The notes: a model not told the origin generated them from the letters alone. Numbered from the stretch's first letter, positions 24,389 through 36,196 are shown. The stretch is DNA of 42,517 nt from Neocallimastix lanati (nom. inval.) (GCA_016946835.1 JACVTC010000111.1:525001-567517); one strand, 5' to 3'. A program made the numbers and translations.

Positions 24389-24724
24389 TAACCAATATAT
24401 TTCTTCTTTTCATTATTTTTTTTAAACATATTTTTTTTTATTATTATGTTATATATTATTTTAATATTAAATTTATTTTCTTTTTTTAAAAAAAAAAAAA
24501 AAAATCATTAAATATATATACAATACATAGATGGATGTGGTAGTTTATATATGGTTGATGTTACTTCAACAAAATTTGATAATTTAATGATGGTAAAACA
24601 ACATAGAATTGTTATGGATATATTACAAGAAGAATTAAAAACATGGCATGGTATTCATATTGTAACACACCCAGTACATAAAAGGAAAAGAAGAAGAAGA
24701 AATAATAAAAAAGATGAAGAATAA
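23874..24724 (+). CDS. BOLA3-type BolA protein, organelle-targeted (2 exons)
   Basis: Exons 23874-24324 and 24531-24724 join in phase across a 206-bp GT-AG intron and give 214 residues. The BolA domain is at about 125-200: MEKLLLNKLKENFEP, then VKDIS-DGCGSLY spanning the splice junction, then KQHRIVMDILQEEL and WHGIHIVTHP. The Cys in the DGCG loop and the His of KQH are the positions that distinguish BOLA3-type proteins and can coordinate an Fe-S cluster with a monothiol glutaredoxin. Known role of the family: handing [4Fe-4S] clusters to organellar target proteins. The long N-terminal extension (about 124 residues) starts with basic, Ser/Thr/Asn-rich, acid-poor sequence, as in a mitochondrial-type presequence. 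If the host is an anaerobic fungus, the destination would be the hydrogenosome (inference). The C-terminus ends in an Arg/Lys-rich tail beyond the normal domain. Confidence 0.85.
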
Positions 24725-25029
24725 TTTGTATAAATATTATTAATAATAATGAATAATATGTTATTATTAAAAAAAATTTAACAATAATACAAAAAAAATA
24801 ATAAAAATAATGAGAAAATTAATTTTTAAAAATTAATTATTTATATAATAATTAATAATTTTATATATATATATGTAAATTATATATAAAAATATTGAAT
24901 AATTAAAGCGTAATTTTCTACAACGAAATGAAATATAAAAAAAATTTTATTAAAAAATATAGTCTTTTCGAGAAAAAGAAGAATATTAATAATAAGTAAA
25001 TAATGTTTAATAGATTTATATTTAAGCAA

Positions 25030-25063
<34 letters not shown>

Positions 25064-25212
25064 AAGAAAGAAAAGATATATTATTGCTAAAAAAATATTG
25101 TGTATTTTAAATGAAAATTTAATATTTTAGTATATATAATAAATATATATTCTATTAGTTGCTATTTTTGTTTTTATATTTGAATGATTAATTTTTCTAT
25201 AGTAATAAATAC

Positions 25213-25276
<64 letters not shown>

Positions 25277-25762
25277 GCATTATTAATTACCATTGATATC
25301 TCATTAAATTACAAATTACACAATTATATTAATCTAATCTTTTATATTAATAATGTTTAAATTAGTATTCATAATTTTTAACGTAATTTCTAACTATAAT
25401 TAAAGAAGGAAAGATTAATAATATTAATTTATATATATATATATAAATAGTTTCTTTTTTTTTTTTTTTTTTTTTTTTTTTTCTTTGATTAAATTCTAAT
25501 AAAATGGTTAAATTTTAATGAATATCGTCTGTTAAAGATACATTAAAAGTATTTTATTAAAGCATGGTTATTTTTTTGTAGAAAGACTGACTCTCTTTGC
25601 ATTTTTCTTTATAAAAAAAAAAATTCATTTGTAAAAAAGTAATATTATTTAAATTAATATATTTAGCTATAGAGCTCGTATATATATACGTATATATTTA
25701 TATATGAAATAACAATGAAAATGAATAAATAAAAAAGAAAAAAAAAAAAAAAAAAAAAAAAA
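24725..25762. other. Intergenic A+T-rich spacer
   Basis: This contains a poly-A tract at 25031-25061, a (ATT)n array at 25215-25275, a poly-T tract at 25453-25482 and short unique sequence. No gene is seen. Confidence 0.7.
25215..25275. repeat. ATT microsatellite
   Basis: About 20 pure ATT triplets in intergenic sequence. Confidence 0.9.
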
Positions 25763-26634
25763 GGTAAAAATTCCAATGATAAAGAAATGATTGAAAGACT
25801 TTTAAAAATATTGGTGAGTATTGAAAATAATATTTATGATATTGTAGAAAAGACTTTTAAAAATATTGGTGAGTATTGAAAAAAATATCTATGATATTGT
25901 AGCAAATCTTAATATTATCTTCAAATGAAGATTGAAGATAATTATAGAGGATAATTTTTAAGTATAATTTATATATAGAATAAATAAAAAGAATTCTAAT
26001 AATATTAATAATAATAATAATAATAAAAAAAAAGGAATTTCAGTTAAAAAAAAAATTGGAGATAATTTAGAAATAATTTTATTATATATTTATTTAATTT
26101 TATATAATAATTAAACTTTATAATTTTATAGGGTTAGGGTTATATTATAAGTTATTATTTATATATGCTTTTTTTTATATTATAGTATTTATTTATTTAT
26201 TTATTTATAAATTTAATTAATTATTTATTTTAATTTAATAATTATAATTAATTAAATTAAATTTACTTTAATGAAGTATTATATGAAATCTAAAGAAAAT
26301 AAACATTATGCTGTCAAATTAAATAATGTCTATTCAAACATGGATGAATTATCAAACTGTTATTGTTAAATATAGTAATTCTTTATAAATAAGTAAATTA
26401 AAAATTATAAAAATAAATTATAAGAATAAATAAATAAATGTCTAAATAATTTTTTTTTTTTTTTTTTTAAATAATAATATTCTAAGATTGTTAACAATAA
26501 CAAATATGATTATTGATGATGCTTTATGTATATGGAATAATATAAATTATAAAGTTAAAGGTTTTATCAAAATATAATTTTTTTTTTTTTTTTTTTTTTT
26601 GAAAAAAAAATTATATATAAAATATCAATTTAAA

Positions 26635-26668
<34 letters not shown>

Positions 26669-26733
26669 TAATTTTTAGAGTGAAAATGTTAAATAACTAT
26701 TGGAGTAGGCCTAATGAATTTAATTATGATAAT
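25763..26733 (+). pseudogene. Scattered coding-like fragments, probably a decayed gene
   Basis: Four plus-strand patches have coding-like composition but do not join in one frame. The first begins near 25763 and encodes KNSNDKEMIERLLKIL, with a GTGAGT donor-like site. The second encodes Asn-rich sequence, then GISVKKKIGDNLEIILL, near 25985-26112. The third, 26272-26370, contains KHYAVKLNN, which could be a worn kinase VAIK motif. The fourth, around 26500-26733, includes DDALCIWNNINYKVK and LNNYWSRPNEFNYDN, the last after a good acceptor (ATTTTTAG). Splice sites between the later pieces do not agree in phase. The patches may derive from one or several old genes; no function is claimed. Confidence 0.3.
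25793..25901 (+). repeat. Tandem 55-bp duplication
   Basis: Two adjacent copies of a unit containing AGACTTTTAAAAATATTGGT differ by a few bases and are offset by exactly 55 bp. Because 55 is not a multiple of three, the second copy is read in another frame and ends at a TGA, which supports decay of the coding patch that contains it. Confidence 0.85.
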
Positions 26734-27425
26734 TAAAGTAAAATAAATAATAAAATAAAATAAAATCAAAAAAAAAGTTCATATATAAATATATATTATT
26801 ATTTTATTTTACTATTAATTATTAATTATGATTATTAAGTATAATATATCTTTATTATTATTTTTTTAGATTTATTACTTTTAAATTAAATTTTGAATAT
26901 ATATATATAAAAATAGATTTTAAAATAGTAATAATATATATATATATTCTATCTTTTATAAATAATAATTATAATAAATTAATTGAATAGAAATAAAATG
27001 AAATAAAATATATAATTAATAAATACCAAATACCAAATAAAAATAAAAATAAAAAAATAAAAATAAAAAAAAAAATAAAAAATAAAAATATAAAAATAAA
27101 AAATAAAAAATAAAAGGAACGAATAAAAAAAAAAAAAAAGAAAAAAATATAAAACAATAAATATCATTTTAAACTCTAAAATATCACAATATTTAATTTA
27201 TAGTTATTTGTTATTATTTTTTTTATATTATATATATTTATTTTATCATTAATATTATATTTTCCAGTCATTTTATTGCTATTACTATTATTTTTTTTTT
27301 AATTAAATAACCATAAAAATAGATTAGTCAAAATCCAATTTTTAAAAATTGTATAAACCAATTCAATTATATATGTAAATATAAAAAAAAAAAAAACGAA
27401 AAAACAAAAAAAAAAAAAAAAAAAA
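26734..27425. other. Intergenic A+T-rich spacer and A-rich leader
   Basis: AAATA-type repeats at 27030-27150 give false Phe/Ile/Tyr-rich minus-strand frames at 26969-27167. The 40 bases before the ATG at 27426 are almost only A. No gene is seen. Confidence 0.7.
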
Positions 27426-29500
27426 ATGATTAATATATCGATTAATAGAGACGATGATATACTACTACTTACAAAAGATAAGAAAAGAAAGAGGAAAAAT
27501 TCAAAGTTTAAAGGAATATTGAAAAAATTATTTATTCTCTATTTTATTTATTTATTAACAAAATTTATTACCAAAGCCATATTTGAAAGTCAACACCATG
27601 GATTAATAAATAGAAAAAAAAATATATATAGTAATTATTTTTCATTACCAAATTTTGAATTACTCTATACGAATGGTACAAAAGGACCTATCACTGTAAA
27701 TAGAAAGAAAGATGATGGAAATAAATTTAATATTTATAATATGATAACTGAAAATAATAATGAAGATTTCGAATCTTTTTTTTATGACAAGGATGAGTTT
27801 AATAAGTTAAGTAAAAAGGTATCAAAAGATGAAGAATATTTATGTGAGTTGGGATTACCATCAGAATCGACAGAAGGATACTATCTTATATGTCCTGCAC
27901 AATATACTATTGCTATTGATAAAGCATTCTATGGACGTTATGCTAATGATAAAAGTCATTGTAATGTAGATGATAAAGGTAAAAAAGTAGAAGAATCACG
28001 TCTAGAAGTTTCAGAGGATTGTGGAAAAGATTCAATAGATATTGTAAAAGGACTTTGTGAAGGACGAATAGAATGTAATATTAGACCAAATATATCTTTC
28101 TTTTCAAATTCATGTGATAAAGATATTTATAAATATCTTCATGTTAAATATCATTGTATTAAAAACAAAGTAAGTGACTAAAAAAAAATTTTTTTTAATG
28201 TCATTATTTTCAATTTTTATCCATATATATATATAGATAAATAAGTAAAAGCAATAAATATATTTTTTTTTTTTTTTTTTTAAAAAAAAAGAATATTAAA
28301 TTTAATTTATTTAATTTATTATATAAATATATATGAATTATTTATAACATTTCATCTTTTATTATAAACAAACTAACAACAACAATAACAAAAAAAAAAA
28401 AAAAAAAAAAAGGAATTGAAAAAAACAAAATTTGCTATAGTTAATTTTTCTGATAGAATTAACGTCAATACCATTTATGAAAACGCTTTAAGTGAACTAT
28501 ATCAATATGCTGATTATCATGAATATGAATTTATATATAATTATAAAAATTATGATAAAAAAAGAGAAATTTATTATATGAAACTTCATGTTGTTAATGA
28601 AGCCATTATTCAAGGTTTAAAAACTAAGGCATATGACTGGATATTGTAAGTAGAATATGGAATATAGAATATAAAATAAATATTATTTTTATATATTATA
28701 AATTTATAAATTATATATATATATTTATTATTATTATTATTATAATAATTATTATTATTTATATTAATATATATATATTAATAAAAACAAACAAACAAAC
28801 AAACAAACAAACAAAAAAAAAAAAAAAAAAAATAAAAAAAAATTAAATATAATAATTATAATGTTATAATAAATTTGAAATATATTAAAAAAAAAAAATT
28901 ATTTTTATGTTTTATTAAATTATATATATGTATATCAAGTTGGGTAGATAGTGATATTATGATTGCTAATCCAAATATCAAATTAGAAAACTTTATACCG
29001 GAAGATGAAAGAATTCATTTTATCGCAGCAGCGGATCGACATGGACTTAATGCTGGTGTATTTTTAATTAAAGTTCATCCATGGTCCCTTAATTTTATGA
29101 TGCGTTCCCTAGCCTATAAATATTATCATAAAGGAAAACATTTAGAATATGAAGATCAGACCTCAATGAATAATATATTAGTTTTGGATGAGAATGAAAG
29201 AAATCATTATGTTATTGTACCTCAGAGTTGGTTTAATACTTTCCCTGATAAAAGACATGGTGGTGAGCTCCTTTTACATTTTGCAGGACGTAAAGATAAA
29301 AATAAGGATTCCAATGAAACGCGTACGGAGCTTAATAATGATCCCCATTATTTAACAGCCCAAACCAATAGAAAAATGAGAAAGGAAGCTCTCGAATATT
29401 TTGCTAAGCCAAGAAAGGAACAAGGTCAATTAGTCTATGTTGAATACTATACAGTTCTTCAACAAATTTTTAATTTTGTAAAGAAACTATTTCATATTTA

Positions 29501-29501
<1 letters not shown>
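27426..29501 (+). CDS. SUEL-type lectin fused to GT34 (GMA12/MNN10) glycosyltransferase, type II membrane protein (3 exons)
   Basis: Exons 27426-28169, 28413-28645 and 28940-29501 join in phase and give 512 residues. A basic cytosolic stretch (about 17-34) precedes one hydrophobic segment (about 35-52), the layout of a Golgi type II enzyme. Residues 138-248 form a SUEL/D-galactose-binding lectin domain: regularly spaced Cys, ICPAQYTIAI..AFYGR, LC.G...C and a closing YLHVKYHC. Residues 249-512 form the transferase: YDWIFWVDSDIMI with the metal-binding D-x-D (DSD, 329-331), GLNAGVFLIK.HPWS, YEDQTSM, and ELLLHFAGRKDK. The DSD motif is completed by the last splice, confirming that junction. GT34 enzymes transfer galactose, mannose or xylose from nucleotide sugars to cell-surface glycans; the acceptor cannot be told from sequence. 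The lectin may hold the glycan acceptor (inference). Confidence 0.85.
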
Positions 29502-29561
<60 letters not shown>

Positions 29562-30226
29562 TAAAAAATAATATATATATATATATATAATATAAAATTA
29601 AAATAAAAAAAAAAAAAAAAAAAAAAAATTAATATTACTACTCTTATTACTATTACTGTTACTTTCTGTTACTTTCTGTTAACTTTTTTTTTTTTTTTTT
29701 ATTTTTATTTTTTTAATGATCAAATTTACAAATATATATAATATATAAATATTTATTTTACTTTATTTATTTATTTACTATTAATATTATTATAATTTTT
29801 ATATATAGTTCAATAAATATAAATATATGTATATATATAAATATATATACACACATATATATATATATAATTTACTATGTGTTGCTAGAATCTATTTTTT
29901 ATTTATATATTTATTTTATTTTTTTTTTAAAAAAAAAAAAATAATAATAAAATAAAATAAAATAAAATAAAATAAATTGTGAATATAAAATATTAAAGTA
30001 TTAATAAAATTAGTAAAAATTAAATAAAATACAATAAAAAAAATATAATATCTATATCTATAAAATAAAATAAATAAATAAAAAAAAAAGAAAACGAAAA
30101 AAAGAAAAAAGAAAAAAAGAAAATATATGTATAAATATATATATATATATATATATAAGTAAATAAAAGATATAATAATACTAAAAATAAAATATGAATG
30201 ATTTTTTAATTATTTTATCTTATAAG

Positions 30227-30266
<40 letters not shown>

Positions 30267-30365
30267 TAATAATATCCATCCATCCATCCATCCTCAGCAT
30301 CATAAAAATATTATAAATAATTATAAATTGTTAATATATATTTAAATAAATTGAAAATGGATAAA

Positions 30366-30401
<36 letters not shown>

Positions 30402-30810
30402 TTCATTTCTTTGAATTAGATAATTAGAATAGAACTGATTAATTAATTACAATAATAAAAAATAAAATAAAATAAAATACAATAAAAAAAAAAAAAAAAA
30501 AAAAAGATACCAACATAAATTTAATCATTTATCTTAACCATTTTTAATAATATTTAAATATATTTGGAATAATATGATTAAATGAAATGAAGCGAATGTA
30601 GGGAAGTGAGACTCAAGCAGAAAGCTTGCGACTGCGTAGAGTTCGAGATCACCCGAAAGTAATATTAATATTAATATTAATATTAATAATAAAAAAAAAA
30701 TTTTTTTTTTCTCTTTATATTTTATAATTAATAGTATATATGTGAACTATATATATAAGTTTTTATTTTATTTATAATTATTATTTTATTTTATTTTATT
30801 TTTATTTATT

Positions 30811-30855
<45 letters not shown>

Positions 30856-30981
30856 TTTTTTTTACATATGATATTTTGTTATTCTATTTGTATAATTCTT
30901 TTTTATTTTCATAAAATCATGGTATAACTTTATCTTTTTACTAAAATTTATTTAATGTATAATATTTATAGTATATTTTAC

Positions 30982-31017
<36 letters not shown>

Positions 31018-31387
31018 TTAATTTATTTGTTTATATATATATATGATAAATATTTATTTAAAGTATATGAAATAAATATTTATTTACTAACTATTTATAT
31101 TATATTTATTTATATTTAATATATATTTTATAATAATATTTATTAATGATACTTATTAATGATATTTATTATTATTATTAATATTATTTGTTCTATTGAA
31201 AACTTATTTTTAAAAAAAATTTTTTTTCTTTTAATTTTTTTTAATTTTTTTTAATTTTTTTAATTCTTTTATTGTTTTATTTTATCATATTTATTAATAT
31301 GACACTTGTCACGGTCATATTCATTATTGATTATTGAATATTTTTATTTTTTTTTTTTCTTTATTTTTTTTTTTTTTATGATAAAAA
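29502..31387. other. Spacer between convergent genes
   Basis: Mostly homopolymer and simple repeats: a poly-T of about 45 bp from 29505, poly-A tracts near 30230 and 30485, a poly-T near 30370, CATC repeats near 30276-30293 and an ATT array at 30820-30854. The only clear exception is the GC-rich island at 30590-30660. Confidence 0.75.
30590..30690 (+). ncRNA. GC-rich structured island with simple-repeat tail; candidate ncRNA or SINE
   Basis: About 70 bases near 50% G+C stand inside DNA that is otherwise nearly all A/T. They can fold as one imperfect stem: GG (30602-30603) with CC (30653-30654), GTGA (30606-30609) with TCAC (30649-30652), GACTC (30610-30614) with GAGTT (30639-30643), and GCAG (30617-30620) with CTGC (30632-30635). 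A competing inner hairpin is CAAGC-AGAAA-GCTTG. The island contains AGTTCGAGATC, loosely like a tRNA-type B box, and is followed by an (ATTAAT)n tail at 30661-30690, the layout of a SINE. It does not fold as a tRNA. Identity and strand are uncertain; the plus strand is given because the tail follows it. Confidence 0.4.
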
Positions 31388-32750
31388 TTAGCAATGACTT
31401 GGTATACCACACCAATCTCTATTTTCAATACCCCATTTACCATCTTTATCAGTGTAATAAACTTTAGAGCATGAAGAACAACATTTATAACCATATCTAG
31501 TTATACTAAATGGACAAGAATTATCTTTACCTTGGCCACATCCACACCATTCCCCATTTTCTGCTCCCCAATCTCCATCACTGTCAATGTAAATGACTGT
31601 ACAACCATCGGAACAACACTTGTATCCTTGATTAATAATAGCGGTAGAACATTTATAACTTGGAGTTGGTGTAGTAGTGGTTTCAGTAGTAGTACTAACT
31701 TCAGTTGTGCTTTCAGCAGCAGCTTCAGTAGTAATTTCTGTAGTTGTTTCAGTAGCAACTTCAGTAGTAGTTTCAGTAGTAGTTTCAGTAGTAATTTCAG
31801 TAGTAATTTCAGTAGAAGGCGTAGTAGTAAGTTCAATACTACTATTATTTCCGAGAGCTTCAGTACTAATAGTAGCAGTAGTGATGACCTGACTTTCATT
31901 AGCATTAGTAGTGATCACGGTGGCAGTACTAATTACACTACTTTCGTCGACTTCAGTAGTACTAATTGTAGCAGTAGTAATGATACTACTTTCATTGGCA
32001 TCAGTAGTAGTTTCATCAGCAGTAGTAGTTTCATCAGCAGTAGCAGTAATTTCACTAGTTTCATCCGTTGTAGTAAGAGTAGCCGTGGTAATCGAGTCAG
32101 TAGTAATAGCTTCAGTGCTCATGGTATGACTAGTAAGACTAATAGTACTTGCACCAAATGGAGGAACTTTAGAAGTTACAGTCGTTAATAAACTAGCTGG
32201 AACAACTTTAGTGGTAATTAATGGAACAAGTTCTTGAGAAAGAGTTGAATTATTACCATTGGCTTGCTCTAAAGTATAATTATTAAGTACTACCTTTTCA
32301 ACAGCATCAGATAATTTATCATCAGTAGTTGGCTTATCAAAGTAACAACCCATGTGCCAATCTTCAACAATTTCACCTTCAATTAAAGTCCATATAGTAC
32401 CGGAATGGTAAGGGAATTCACTGTATGGAAAGATTTTACCATACTTTTTAGCATATTTCAAACCAATACTATAAATTTGTTCGTGTTGATGAACAATAAG
32501 AATTGGGCTAATAGATTCATCCAAAGATTCAATATATTGATACATATCACTTGGATCACCACCACAACATTTTTGTTCATCTAAATTAATACCAAGATCT
32601 TTAGCTAATAAGGCAGCAGTTTCATACTATTTTTATTTATTTATTTATTAAATTTTATTTTAATTTTATTTTTAATGATATTTTTTTAAAATATATATAT
32701 ATATATAAACATATTTATTAGTATTTTAAATATTATTTTTAATACGTAAC

Positions 32751-32789
<39 letters not shown>

Positions 32790-33320
32790 TAAAATATAAT
32801 AATTCTATTTCTTTTCTTTTTTGTTTAAATATAAAAAGTTATATTTATAATAAAGATATTTTATTAAATATTATTAAAAATTACTATTGATTAATATTAA
32901 TTTTTTCTATTAATAATTATATATATATATATTTATATCATTTTATATAATAAAAAAAAAACAAAAAAAAAAAAAATATCTTCATACCATACGACGGGAA
33001 TTATGTGTTCCTCTTCCCTCTGAATCAATAAAATCACCTTGTTTAGAATAGTGTTGATAAAGAATAAGTTTGGGTTGACGATAAAGTGGTGCATTTTTAC
33101 CAAATACATCTACTACACATTTTGAACGTTCATAACCTGTGTAACCTAGACCATTATTAAATTCTCCCCAAACATTTTGGGTTGTTGACCAAAATCTACG
33201 ACTACCTTTATCTAAATCACCATAACCTGGCTTTTCTCCATGCATAATCATATATATTACTCTACTAGCATTACTATATGCAATAAAGTATAATAAACCA
33301 ATTATAATTTTTGAATACAT
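31388..33320 (-). CDS. Secreted histidine-phosphatase-fold protein with two fungal dockerins (2 exons)
   Basis: Exons 33320-32988 and 32626-31388 join in phase across a 361-bp intron and give 523 residues. The start at 33320 gives a clean signal peptide (about 1-18); an in-frame ATG at 33374 would add 18 basic residues and is less likely. Residues 19-235 match the branch-1 histidine phosphatase (phosphoglycerate-mutase-like) fold: [44 protein letters not shown] across the junction, and [10 protein letters not shown]. The usual Arg before the nucleophilic His is Met (M26-H27-G28). A Thr/Ser/Glu-rich linker (about 240-434) of TTE/TTET repeats, likely O-glycosylated, leads to two Cys-rich dockerin modules (about 435-474 and 478-523) with YKCC, Y-x-D-x-D-G-x-W-G-x-E-N and W-C-G. 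In gut fungi such modules dock proteins into cellulosomes. Substrate and activity are unknown. Confidence 0.85.
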
Positions 33321-33798
33321 TATACCTTTTCTTTTAAATATTGTTTTAATTTTTAAGTTTTTATAAATAAACAAATTATAAAAATTTATTTTGAATTATT
33401 ATTAAATTTTATAATTAAAAACTAAGTTGAAGTTTTATTATTATAAATTGAAAGATATATATATGTATTTTGTTTGTAAATTATTATATATATATATTAA
33501 TTTTTCTTTCTTTTTATTTTTATTTCTATTTCTACACTTTTATATTTTATATTTTTATTTCTATTTCTAATTATATTTTATATTTATATTCCTTTTTTAT
33601 ATCTTATTTTTACAATTATGAATTAAAAAGAAAGAATTGCAAATTAACAATCTGTTATATATATAAATTAAATTATTAGTATTTACAAACTGATAATTAA
33701 TTTAGTAAGAGTTATTAAGTAAATTCTATCAAAGATTTACTTTATTATAATTTTTTTTATTTCTATTATTTATAATTTATTTATTTATTTTTTTTCTT

Positions 33799-33829
<31 letters not shown>

Positions 33830-33888
33830 CTTGGTTTAAAAAAAAAAAAAAAAAAAAAAGTAAATTTATTTTATTTTATATATTTTTT

Positions 33889-33923
<35 letters not shown>

Positions 33924-35305
33924 TATTAATATTTTAATCTATAATTTATTATGGATAATTAATCTTTAAATCAAAATATTAATATTTTAGGAAGTGTAGA
34001 GACAAAAAAAACTTTAAAAAACTCTTTTTTTTTTTTTTATTATTTAAAGTGTATTTAAAATTATTATTATTATTATTATTTTTTATTAATGATATATAAT
34101 TTTTTTTTAATAAATATTTAGTATTGTTTGTCCATTTAGTTAAACCATTTAATTTGAAATTGTAAAATATTATTATTGATTAAGATTTGGAGAATTAAAA
34201 TTATAGATATTACTTTATGATAGAGAATGAAACTTTAAACAATAATCAAAAAAAAAAAGTAAAAAAAATAAAATATATTAAAGTTAGATAGACCATAAAT
34301 CATAAAAAATTATTAAATAGCTAAAATGATATGAAATTATAGTAATAAAAATTTTTATAGGAAAACTTTTAATATGTTAATTGTTGAGAAATGTTTAAAA
34401 TAGTTTTAATAGAAATAATTGTTTAATGGATTTAGAGAATGAGTATAAATAAGAATATAAAATAGTTCTTTAGAAAAAACATTACTAATTACCCATAAAA
34501 TTAGATAAATTAAAGGTTACTTTATTTGTCTGTAAAATTAGGAATATATTTATAAATTTAATATGATTTATTATAAGTTTTTAGTGTAGGTAGACTAATT
34601 AACCTTTAAAGATTAGTATTATAAAAAAAAATCTTTTAATAAAGTCTGGCATTATAAAACAAAATTTATGTTATTTAATCAGTTTAAAATGTTTTTATTC
34701 TTTTATTTAATTAGTATAGAATAAAGATGGGAAACATCCATATAATTATTATCATTTGTTATGATACCAATGAATGAATGAATTAATTTAAACAGTTCCA
34801 TATTTTATAAAAATATTAATTATTATTATTAGTTTATTTTATTAATTTAAATAAAAAAAAATATAAAAAAAAATATAAAAAGAGTATATATTAAATATCA
34901 ATTTGTTTTTGTTAATAAATTTTAATATTAATAATTAAAATTTATTATAAAATTTGCGGTTTATTTTTTTTTATATTTTTTTATATTTTTCATATTATTC
35001 TACTTAATATTAATTTTGTAAAAAAAAGAAATTTTTATTATTTTTTTTTATTGGTATATTTAAACTTTAAATTCAATAAAATATATTAAATAAAGTATAT
35101 TAAAAAAAGAATAATAAATAAACTTTTGAATATATATTAAATAGTTGAAAATACTAAGAAATTTGTCATAAACTAAGTTTCATTTTTTTTATTTTTTTTA
35201 TTTTTTAATCATTATTTGTCAAAAAAATATATTGAGAAGGTGGTATATTGTTAGTATTAATTATTGTTAATTTTTTTTTAAGTAACACTAATATTAATAA
35301 ATACT

Positions 35306-35777
35306 AATAAATAATAAATAATAAATAATAAATAATAAATAATAAATAATAAATAATAAATAATAAATAATAAATAATAAATAATAAATAAAAAATAATA
35401 AATAATAAATAATAAATAATAAATAATAAATAATAAATAATAAATAATAAATAATAAATAATTAATAATAAATAATAAATAATAAATAATAAATAATAAA
35501 TAATAAATAATAAATAATAAATAATAAATAATAAATAAAAAATAATAAATAATAAATAATAAATAATAAATAATAAATAATAAATAATAAATAGTAAATA
35601 ATAAATAGTAAATAATAAATAATAAATAATAAATAATAAATAATAAATAATAAATAAAAATAATAAATAATAAATAATAAATAATAAATAATAAATAATA
35701 AATAATAAATAATAAATAATAAATAAATAATAAATAATAAATAAATAATAAATAATAAATAATAAATAATAAATAAT
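35306..35777. repeat. AATAAAT heptamer satellite
   Basis: About 67 tandem copies of a 7-bp unit with rare variants. Its complement has no stop codon in any frame, so it yields a false open frame with a seven-residue YYLLFII period. It is intergenic. Confidence 0.95.
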
Positions 35778-36127
35778 ATTAATATATAATAATATTAATA
35801 TAGTAATAATATGTAACATAAATAATAAAAATAATAATAATAATTATCTTTACTTATATTTTATTATGAAATTTATCATTTAATTTAAATATAATAGATA
35901 TTTTTTTTTTATATTTTTAAATCTTATTCAAAACTATATTTTTTTTTTATTCTTTATTCCTTTGTATCTTATATTATTCTATTTGATCATATACTATTTT
36001 GATAAAAAAGAGTTTTAATTTTTTTCCTTTAATTTCTTAAAAATATAAAAATAAACATAATTATAATTAATATATATAAATGTCCTCTTTTATATAGTTT
36101 ACTTTTCTTTACAAAAACTATAATTAA

Positions 36128-36196
36128 TTATTTATTATTTATTATTTATTATTTATTATTTATTATTTATTATTTATTATTTATTATTTATTATTT
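36128..36196. repeat. ATTTATT heptamer array, inverted relative to 35306-35777
   Basis: About ten copies of the complement of the AATAAAT unit, in opposite orientation and about 350 bp away from the larger array. Confidence 0.9.

Noticed and set aside
30590-30660. tRNA gene.
   Set aside because: A GTTCGA-like loop is present, but the T stem, acceptor stem and D arm cannot be formed.
31532-32188. Plus-strand frames of 71 to 218 residues opposite the dockerin-phosphatase gene.
   Set aside because: They are the antisense of the Thr-rich linker repeats (Ser/Phe/Val-rich shadows). The minus-strand frame has a signal peptide, two domains and an in-phase intron.
35304-35819. 171-residue minus-strand frame with a seven-residue hydrophobic repeat.
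   Set aside because: It is a translation of the AATAAAT satellite, whose complement lacks stop codons.
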